A DNA stretch of 64,000 nucleotides, taken from the NCBI GenBank assembly GCA_004352715.1, contig SCFE01000071.1, positions 527,947 through 591,946 on the forward strand, given 5' to 3'. The stretch is from Hofstenia miamia. Its lineage: Eukaryota > Xenacoelomorpha > Acoela. The position numbers and the translations under genes are program-made. The notes under the pieces are model-generated. The model had not been told where the DNA came from and made no database searches. It saw nothing but the letters and a program-made list of their open reading frames with translations. This document shows, in pieces, positions 52,101-59,300 of this stretch (the stretch's first letter is position 1; the number at the start of each line of letters is the position of its first letter).

Positions 52101-52848
52101 TTCACTAGTATTTCACTAGTATTTGCTATTGTAAGTAATTTTTCACTGAAGTACTACAAAATCACTTGCGACGAATTTTTTTCAGTGTCTTATGCATAGC
52201 AATTTTGAATTTAGATCAATGTCATAATTTCACATCATAACTGCTGTTAATATGATCACCAACCCGCTTCTTTTGACGCTGCACAATGTAGTGAAATGTT
52301 CAATTTTTTGATAAATATAAATACAAAAAATATATTTTATACATAATACAATAAAGTAAGTTATATCATAAAAAATCATTTAAGTTATTTGTGTAAATTA
52401 TTTGTATATAATTTTAATTAATATTGTACATATCATGACAATTAATGATATAAAATGCAAAAAGGCCTATTTTTTTAAACGCTATCACATTGCGTATTTT
52501 TAGTAATTCGTTTAAAACCAATGTGCCTTAAGCCCAACTGAAATTGCGAACCAACACTAGTGCTATAATTAAGCATTTTAATACAATATATCGGTTCTGT
52601 TAAGTTAATCATTGCCTAAACTTTTTATTTAGGCTGCTGCTACTCCAGTATTTTGTGCTACCACACAGGAGGTTGCCTTCTTTGGAGGTTGTTTTTTTAG
52701 CAATTGCCGTGCCACGCGGCCTTCCCCAACTGCTGAGGACAGACAAACGATTGTGGATTTATTCAAGTTTGCTGTAAATGCTATTCGTATGCGGGATATT
52801 GAATACGAGGCCCCTTTCGACTTCAGCGGGACTACTTTAGAATCATAA
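34238..52848 (+). CDS. WWOX: WW domain-containing oxidoreductase (WWOX)
   Basis: Six exons (34,238-34,449; 37,623-37,757; 45,805-46,078; 46,445-46,619; 47,464-47,722; 52,633-52,848) join in phases 0, 0, 1, 2 and 0 to give about 422 codons; the vertebrate protein is 414 residues. WW1 (LPSGWEERV..TQWSHP) has both tryptophans. WW2 (LPYGWEAKV..RTTYVDP) has Tyr for the second Trp, as in known WWOX. The short-chain dehydrogenase part has the cofactor motif TGATSGIG, the NAG motif, the catalytic Ser region VSSESH and the YNRSK active site. WWOX binds PPxY partners through WW1 and is a tumour-suppressor oxidoreductase. The exon carrying the start codon was not found: upstream of 34,238 the frame has no ATG. 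AATAAA lies at about 53,018. Confidence 0.92.
34858..35735 (-). mobile_element. CR1/Jockey-like retrotransposon, 3' part, internally deleted
   Basis: On minus, an open frame reads DISKAFDRLPYSILLDKLRL and SYLTNRHQCVKINSS, typical of a non-LTR reverse transcriptase. It then jumps to the thumb/C-terminal part (SMESFQKRAFNWISSLDYKD, HSFFNRACTAANYI). The palm segment with the YxDD site is absent compared with the copy at 40.9-42.9 kb, so this copy has an internal deletion. An AATAAA and a (TTA)n tail at 34,858-34,875 form the 3' end. It is inserted in antisense inside a WWOX intron. Confidence 0.75.
36121..36760. repeat. 640-bp sequence, first copy of a direct duplication
   Basis: Matches 36,887-37,526 throughout as far as I could compare. 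The two copies are separated by N (36,761), a 124-bp piece of the nearby retroelement and N (36,886). Confidence 0.9.
36762..36885. repeat. 124-bp copy of 35,003-35,126 between two N's
   Basis: Starts TCAATCGTTTTTGGAGGG and ends CATCATCAG, and matches 35,003-35,126. Being bounded by single N's, it is most likely a misplaced read. Confidence 0.9.
36887..37526. repeat. 640-bp sequence, second copy of a direct duplication
   Basis: Begins CTGGTAGTAATTTGCCCG directly after the N at 36,886, and runs into the authentic-looking intron end before the WWOX exon at 37,623. Confidence 0.9.
37623..37757 (+). CDS. WWOX: WWOX exon: second half of WW2 and linker
   Basis: 45 codons between TTTTTAG and GTATAT. 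It encodes GIVYFVDHINKRTTYVDPRL and a Ser/Asn-rich linker ending TCEE. Both borders are phase 0. Confidence 0.92.
40745..40912 (+). mobile_element. RTE-like retrotransposon 3' end
   Basis: Phrases such as CACCAAAATTTAATGGATTC, CATTATTTTTTCCGTAAAG and GCTAACAGACAAACAAACAA are the recurrent 3' untranslated pattern of RTE-type LINEs in many animals. Only the tail is present, abutting the CR1/Jockey-like copy. Confidence 0.55.
40913..42930 (-). mobile_element. CR1/Jockey-like retrotransposon with endonuclease and RT, decayed
   Basis: Read on minus. At about 42,730-42,480 it has an exonuclease/endonuclease-phosphatase segment (GDFKIPNVCWNALDSNY, then LDLVLCSHPDRIF and SDHSFVRFSLS). Further on it has a reverse transcriptase with a finger region, CVKINSS and the YVDDTAIF catalytic site at about 41,400. 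It ends with a C-terminal segment shared with the copy at 34.9-35.7 kb. Frames are broken in many places, so it is inactive. It lies antisense in a WWOX intron. Confidence 0.75.
43319..44658 (+). mobile_element. hAT transposon with perfect 8-bp target duplication
   Basis: The ends begin TAGGGATG and carry ATCCGG-rich subterminal repeats. The flanks AATTGAAG (43,311-43,318 and 44,659-44,666) are identical. Near the right end, plus frames read YIKSRLENTG and, after a frameshift, SAAVKRCFSLLRKLL, resembling the hAT C-terminal dimerisation domain. At 1,340 bp and with broken frames it is a defective copy, but the intact duplication suggests a fairly recent insertion. It lies in a WWOX intron. Confidence 0.8.
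45805..46078 (+). CDS. WWOX: WWOX exon: start of the dehydrogenase domain
   Basis: Encodes DQCAFITGATSGIGLEIARS, the cofactor-binding TGxxxGIG motif, and EALQLDLSLFSSVKKCA, which corresponds to the conserved 'TLDLA' segment. It ends in phase 1 at GTTAGT. Confidence 0.92.
46445..46619 (+). CDS. WWOX: WWOX exon: NAG motif and catalytic serine region
   Basis: Begins after TTTTTAG. It encodes LNAGVFGQPYKITDDGFETT, FQVNFLAQVYLVLLL and MVFVSSESHHFINW. The donor is placed at TG|GTCAGT because it alone gives the phase and length that fit the next exon and the family. A later donor at about 46,651 is a less likely alternative. Confidence 0.85.
47464..47722 (+). CDS. WWOX: WWOX exon: active-site Tyr/Lys
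   Basis: Encodes KKDYWHLLAYNRSKLCMILF with the YNRSK catalytic site, then SCHPGNMVFTNLYRRS and the FTKSITQ end, all with direct equivalents in WWOX. The donor is CAG|GTCATT. Confidence 0.92.
48602..49332. repeat. 731-bp sequence, first copy (matches 51,502-52,232)
   Basis: Nearly identical to 51,502-52,232. I saw two single-base differences (AACATGCTACA versus AACTTGCTACA; AAGTTTTTTATC versus AAGTATTTTATC). The second copy begins right after an N. Confidence 0.9.
48809..49142. mobile_element. piggyBac-like MITE, copy 1
   Basis: Bounded by TTAA on both sides with inverted ends TTAACACGTTCGCTGC / TTAACACGTTGGCTGC. TTAA duplication and such ends are typical of piggyBac-group elements. The interior has repeated GGCGGGTCAC-type motifs and no open frame. 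Confidence 0.7.
49430..50640 (-). pseudogene. L1-like reverse transcriptase remnant
   Basis: On minus at about 50,616-50,360: ISHSEINSAIDKVRNSPEMN, GLNSNIFQQFKLILIPYIKL and PGSMSNAIIKLIPN, which match the opening of an L1/Tx1-type reverse transcriptase ('sPG.DGl'). Broken frames continue leftwards with GLTINKQEKLNLLRTG-like sequence. Many stops. Confidence 0.55.
51502..52232. repeat. 731-bp sequence, second copy
   Basis: Begins GTGAATGAGTATATTTGAGC immediately after the N at 51,501 and matches 48,602-49,332. Confidence 0.9.
51709..52042. mobile_element. piggyBac-like MITE, copy 2
   Basis: Same element as 48,809-49,142, offset by exactly 2,900 bases within the duplicated 731-bp block. Confidence 0.65.
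52633..52848 (+). CDS. WWOX: WWOX terminal exon
   Basis: Encodes AAATPVFCATTQEVAFFGG and FFSNCRATRPSPTAEDRQ, equivalents of the known AATTVYCA and GGMYFNNC segments, and ends at a TAA (52,846-52,848). Confidence 0.92.
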   Translation, partial: AAATPVFCATTQEVAFFGGCFFSNCRATRPSPTAEDRQTIVDLFKFAVNAIRMRDIEYEAPFDFSGTTLES

Positions 52849-53857
52849 TGTTACAAGTGTGTATATGTAAAATTATTTGTATATTTTTGTTTACTTGTTA
52901 TTTTAAAATGAATTTCAATCCCTTGCACTTTACTTATTGTGTATTAGGATTGATTGTTTTAAGTACTTGTTTTTCAACTTTTTTTCAAATGCTTTTCCAC
53001 TAGTCTAACTTTTAATGAATAAAACCATAATTTCCTTTTTTTTAAACAATCGAAGCCGAATGATTTCTGAAATTCTAGGATCAGTTTATCATACTTTTTG
53101 TTCCAAAGTGGGTAATTATTTTTCGTTTAAAAATATTGTTTTCAATTAGGTTTCCATGTACATATATCTGATCTATACTCAAAGTTTTCGTGCATTCTGA
53201 AAATTCAAAGCTGCTTTGAATTCTTGATACGGGCTTGAACAGGGTCGTTGGACCAACTGTTAACAGCGATCAAAGTTGGAGAATCTCGTGTATCTAAAAA
53301 TCGTTTTTCTTCACTCTTATTTACTTACCGCTTGACTTAAAACTGCTTGGAAATGGATAATGTAGTACTGGTTAACAAATGCATGCTTCAATTCTTACTT
53401 GAAATGTTGTTTACTTTATACATTATCATGTTAGGTTTTTATAAACGTTTAGTCGGAAATGACGATTATTAAAATTTTCTCTTTGATAAAGTGCAGATCT
53501 TGACTCCTACTTCGTTTTTTACCTGAAATCTACTTACATTGCGTTGTTATTGTGGATGTTTCTGATTGGTGTAGTACTGTTTACTTTTAGAAGCAACATA
53601 CTAAAAACTTTATTTCTCTCGAAATTTTCGCTTGTAAATATTTGACCGAAATCCCTTTTCAGCTTGCACATTTTGCTGTTGTTCTATTTGATTTAGTACA
53701 GATTCATTGAATTTACTCTGTATATTAATTTAATATGTATTTTTAAGTTTGTATTATATTTTTAGTCTATATTGGCTATTTGTATTTAACATAGCCTTAC
53801 TAGTAACCTCCTATGTTCCAGGTAAAATCTTGATGCGATTTTTTGAGGAATTTTTCA

Positions 53858-54119
53858 ATGACATTTAACAACTACAGTAGCGAATGTATGTTCTGCGGTG
53901 GCTTCTATGGCTCATGTCATGGCCAACCCGCTTGCGGCACTTGTCACATGTTTCTTTTTCCCGCCAATTTGGACTATGAATTAACAGGTTGCGATATCGA
54001 TGCCACATCTCTCGACTCAGGAAATGAAGATTTGGCGTTAGATCCATCTGATGAATTCTCCTCGAATGCTGATATTTTTAGTGGTGAAACGCTCGCTCAA
54101 CGTGTCCAGGCTTTATCAG
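53858..54119 (+). CDS. morgue: Morgue-type gene exon 1: Cys/His cluster
   Basis: Starts at an ATG after stops in the same frame region and ends at TCAG|GTAGTA in phase 1. It encodes ECMFCGGFYGSCHGQPACG and CHMFLFP, a likely zinc-binding cluster, then a Asp/Ser-rich acidic stretch. An upstream ATG (53,833) opens only a short frame. Confidence 0.75.
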
Positions 54120-56359
54120 GTAGTATTTGGCAAAGTGTGTTAAAATTTTCTCTCTATTCCAGTGTGGAATACGTTAATCTAATCAACTTATCCCATGTCA
54201 GGCGATTTAACCATTCAATTACAAAAATTGTGTATTCGTTTGTATTTGACAAATTTCTTTGAATTTTGAAGACCTTCATTCAAATTTTAGATGTTTGAAT
54301 CCCATGTACTAGATGGAAGCGGGTCAATCAAACACGCGGGTCAGGACTAAAATTTGACGTGTTGGGTCACGAGTAATTTATAATTATTGATTTGATATTG
54401 TTTTTCGATTTTTTAGGTTAAAACATTTGGTACTAGGAATCTTTCTTTGATTGGATTGGGTTGCGTCGCGGAGCTTTGTTTAAAGGGCCGAGTAGAGTCG
54501 CGGGTCAAAAAAATGACCCGCTTCCCAACCTGCTGCAAACTAATTGGTGTTGTTGTAACTTCGAGGTATCGGATTTCTTTGAATTCGGTTACTTTCACCC
54601 AAATATAAAAATTGTTATAATCAGGTATTGAGTTTTAAATCTCATATCGCTTATGTTTCCTTTGAATTTTTCTATAAACTCCTGTGTATTCACTCGTATT
54701 GAAGCGAAAATGTGAATCAGTCACATTAATTGCTACTTCAACAGTACCATAATTTGGTACTATTCGAAATCTGCAGAGAATTTAATAATAATATGCTCGT
54801 TTCATTCTATCACATCATGTTTGGAGGTATTTTTTATAATTGAATGAATACGAATTGTAATTATAATCAATATAATCTGTTGGTTTTTGTCATTCAAATG
54901 TTTGATGCAAGCGGTCAGTATTGTATGTTTCATTTGTTTGTGGAAGTGCCGTATAAAATCTTACACACATATAGTGTTGATGAATTCATGCAATGTATTA
55001 TTTTACTAGGCTTCGCCGGTATACCGTTAACTTATCATTATCTGTGTTATATAGTTTTGGAAATATCTTAGCGTTACCGCCGGTATAATTTTTTAGTAAA
55101 ACGGTTTTCAGAGAAACTACAAGGACAATATTAGCAAATTTATGGACTATAAGATGCTTGTAGAGGGCAGCAATCACATCCCCAATTACCGAGGTCATCC
55201 CGGAGGAAAGTGACCCAAATGAGGGGCCGACATCGGCTAAAAAGGTGCACACAATGGTTGAAAGATTAGCCGCAAAAGCGCAGGCGATACAAATTGATTC
55301 TGCCTCGGGTACCGTTTCTGACGACTGGACTTTTTATTTGTGCTAAAATGTGTACGATAAAAATGACGTTTTTACCTACTGGTCCAGTCAGAAACATCAG
55401 TTGTCTTTGCTGAGCAAGATAACTCGAAGAATATTTACAGTTAAGGCTACCAACACTAACTTGGCTCCAATCGAAAAGAGTAAAAAGGGGGTGACTGATC
55501 AAAGGGAAAGACTTTGACCTGACCACACAATTGATCTGGTGTTTCTAAGGCATAATTTCAATTTTTTTAATTTGCAATGAAGTTTTTCCAGACTTGAAAT
55601 ACTGCATACCAACCTTTTACCCGCTGTATTCAGTTAATACCGCACCGTTTCCGTACTGTCTGTAGAAATTCCATACAGTCGAAGTCTATATTTTACCTTT
55701 GACTCTGGTCTTCCTCATTTCATTTCTAGTTATCTGTGCAAACTATTTGGAATAACGCGTGCAATATGCCGGTAGTTGCTGTCGACGACTTTGTCCATAG
55801 GTCTTAGGCACATTGACAATAAAATATTAGTTTTTTTCCTCGAATTTTTTAGCTTTTCAATTTGTTTTGTCAACCAAGCGTTCTTTGCAAAAAAATTGAC
55901 CTGATCTATTACAAAGTAATATGCCTTTTAACATCCGATATCTATTAAGATCTTTCTTAGGTCGGAATCCTAATGAAGATCTGAGACCATTGCAAGAAAA
56001 TCTAGTCAGTAATCTTCCAGTACCAATCCTTCTTCGCATATTCCGTTGTTTGGATGACGTTGGTGTTTATATGTGCTCAAATGTATGCCTGCGATGGAGA
56101 GATGTAATAACCGAGTCACTCAATGTTAATTGGCAAGCAGCTGTTGAAAAACGTTGGTCCTTTTTTGTACATCATTTTGAGGTACTGTGCGCGTTTTCAA
56201 TTCTTATGTTCATTAAACGTTATGCTACTTATATTTATTGTTTATTGAGTTGTTTTGTTTAAAGTAAAATTTATCAAATCTATCTCTGATTGGAAGCAGG
56301 TGCTATATTTAGTTCTTTAGGGTGTTAACGCATTTCAAGAAATATAATAGAGCTTTTTG

Positions 56360-56393
<34 letters not shown>

Positions 56394-59300
56394 GTTAGAA
56401 AGAAAGTTCGTGCGGTTTTCATTAATTAATTTAATTAATTTAAATAATTTAATTAAGTCTATATTGCATCCATTTATTGTAATTATTTCACAACATGAAT
56501 AAACATTACTAGTTGAAATTGTTGCCGTCCGAGTTAAGACAAGCACGCCATTTATCAGGCAACTTATGGATACCATCATAGTAGAAATTGGCGGATTTTG
56601 TGTTAAAAAAGTCTGGCAGGTACAATTTAAGCTGCTCATCATCTTCGAAAGTTTTTCCAGCCATATCATCACAGAGAGACCAAAGAAGATGATAGTCAGA
56701 AGGAGCCAAATCTTGGCTGTATGGAGAGTGCACCAGAATTTCCCAGCCTAACTCCTCAATTTCTCACGAGTGCTTCTGGCAGTGTGGGGTCGAGCGTTGT
56801 CGTGTAAGAAACGCACATGTCCCACGTTTGATCGATTTTGAGCGATTGAAGTGGCCAGACGATCCAATTGTGTGCAATACACTTGGCTGGTGATTGTGAC
56901 GTTATTGGGAAGCAGTTCCCAATAGACAATTCCCTTTGAGTCCCACCACACACTGAGCATAACCTTCCTCTGGTGCATTTCGGCTTTTGCTGTGCTTGAA
57001 GGGCTACTATCGGCATCAGTCCATGAGCGCCGACGTTTCACGTTGGTGTGCGTGCACCATTTTGCGTTACCAGTGATTATTGTGTTCAGCCAACCTGTCC
57101 TGCGGCTGGCGCCNNNNNNNNNNNNNNNNNNNNNNNNNNNNNNNNNNNNNNNNNNNNNNNNNNNNNNNNNNNNNNNNNNATTGTGTTCAGCCAACCTGTC
57201 CTGCGGCTGCCGCCTCCGCCCGATGTTGGCGCTGTGTATCACTCAATTGATGGAGTTTTCACTGATCAAGCTTCGAGACTTTGCCAATTGAGTGCAAGTG
57301 GGTTACCACAGTTGTATTTGATAAGCCCATTGCTTCCGCTAATTCGCGCGACGTTTTGTGAGGATCATTCTCGACCAGTTCCCGCAGCTTGTCATCATCA
57401 ACTTCAGATGGCCGACCAGACCTTGGTTTATCTTCTATGCCCAAATCTCCACATCGAAAGCGCTGAAAATGCTTCTGAGCCGTTCGTTCTGATACCAAAT
57501 CTTCACCAAATGCTGCGCCACCCTTGAAATCGTAAAGGAGACATATCCGAATTTTTTTTCATTCGACAGCGATATTTTATTGTTGTAACAATAATATGGA
57601 AAGATAATGAGCTAGCAGTGTTAATGCGAATCAAATTGAATGAATTGAATTGTCTGTTTATTACGTGCGAAGTTATGTACAGCGCAAAACAGATGTTGAC
57701 AAACCGCACGTCAACAATTTCAATTAGTCATGTTTATTGAAAACCGCGCGAACTTTCTTTCCAACCCAATATATATATATGAAAAGTATACTATAAAAAA
57801 TGAAAAGTAGAACAAAATGCTAGTCTTAATTCAAAAATTTTTTGCCAGCTTTTTGCGTAATCGCAAATTAATATATTTCATTTGGGAATGATTACGATTA
57901 ACATATTACCTTTGTTTGCCAAAGCAACAAATTCTGCAAATTGCAAACAAATTGTCAAATCATTTTGCGCCCTGAAAGTTTTATTTATTATTTGTTTAAT
58001 TGTTTGATTCATTAGTTGTACCTTTCATTAACTTGCCTTACCTGATCACTGATTAGTATAATTCAGTTCAAAGTGCCAATTGCATAGCCCCAATCCACAG
58101 ATGTTTCATTTTCAGTAGTCCACTCCACTCTCAATTTGATTATTAGGCTTTCATTTTCTTTGCTTTTAGGAGCACGGCCGCAGCTTTAATGTGACAGCCG
58201 GCTGTTTCCACATTAAATACCTCGGTCCCAAAATTCTAGTTGCCAACTCTTGACAACTTCGTTTGGTTATATTTATACTTCTTCAATAATTCCAAAATTG
58301 TAATATTAATTTTCAGTTCTGATATTTCACACTGTTCAATTAATTTAAAATACAAATTTAATTGTTCAAAGCTTTCCCCTAGTCTTTAATGTACTATTAA
58401 TAGTTTTACTTTTTGCCATTATTCATAATTTAATTTTAATTTACAATAACTCCATCGTTTCATGCAAATTCTATTAAACGAAATTGTGGATAGTTTTTAG
58501 CCAAATTTAGGACATTAAATATGCTGCTTCACCAGATGAAATTGCGGATGAACTTTCGATTTTTATCAAAGAAGGCCACAATAAATGTTTAGTAAATAAT
58601 CGTTTGAGGATGTTTAATTTGTTTTAAGACATTTTTTTCCTTTTTTTAATTAAATCACATTCATAAATACTTTGATTGTCAATTTAAGTTATAACTTTGT
58701 TGACTAGCTATGTTTTGAAGTTGTTTAGGTGAAATGCTGGCGAACGATATACGGTCATTTAATGGAATCAGCGGCTTGTCACCGATGTATTATGGATGTT
58801 GCTTACGTAGGTAGACGTAATGCCAGTCAAGAGTATTATTTACGAAGTCATCGTTTACAGAGTGAAATACGTTCATTGAAGACAGACCCTCCCATCGGTA
58901 TTGATGTAGTTGGCTTGGACAACATTGGCTATCTATTTCAGGTTATCTAATTGCGCAGATTTTCAAAATTGTGACAAATACATTAAGTAAATTTAACAAA
59001 TTTTTTTGGTGACAGTATGGTTCATTCATAAAACGATCGTAAATTTTAGAATCAATTTTTCTTTTTACTGACAGTGATAGGTAGAGCTAGCATTTTTATT
59101 TGCCTAAAAACAGCTTTTCATGTGATATAAAATTTAATTAAAACTACCCAAATATTTGCTATAAAGAGGAAATTTTATTCAATTTTCTCAAAATTACAGG
59201 CACAAATTAAAAGTTTTGAAAGGTTTTTTTCAGTTAATGATGTTCTTCTTTCTGTTAGAACAACGCCATATTTGCTGAATACTCTTTCCGCATCGCTGTT

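Larger units (their letters stand above)
47723..52632 (+). other. 4.9-kb WWOX intron
   Basis: Contains the 731-bp repeated sequence with a piggyBac-like MITE (twice) and an L1-like remnant. A hAT-like left end (CAGTGGCGGAGCGTGGGCC) lies at about 51,195 without a matching right end. Confidence 0.7.
54120..55960 (+). other. intron 1 of the Morgue-type gene
   Basis: Contains a hAT-like repeat patch (54,315-54,530) and a hAT dimerisation-domain remnant (about 55,110-55,560). Confidence 0.7.
56182..58728 (+). other. intron 2 of the Morgue-type gene
   Basis: Contains a mariner (56,390-57,769) and a small phase-compatible exon candidate (58,170-58,238). Confidence 0.8.

Noticed and set aside
55921-55960. 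ATG start for the F-box exon
   Set aside because: An acceptor at 55,959-55,960 matches the phase of exon 1, so the ATG is most likely intronic.
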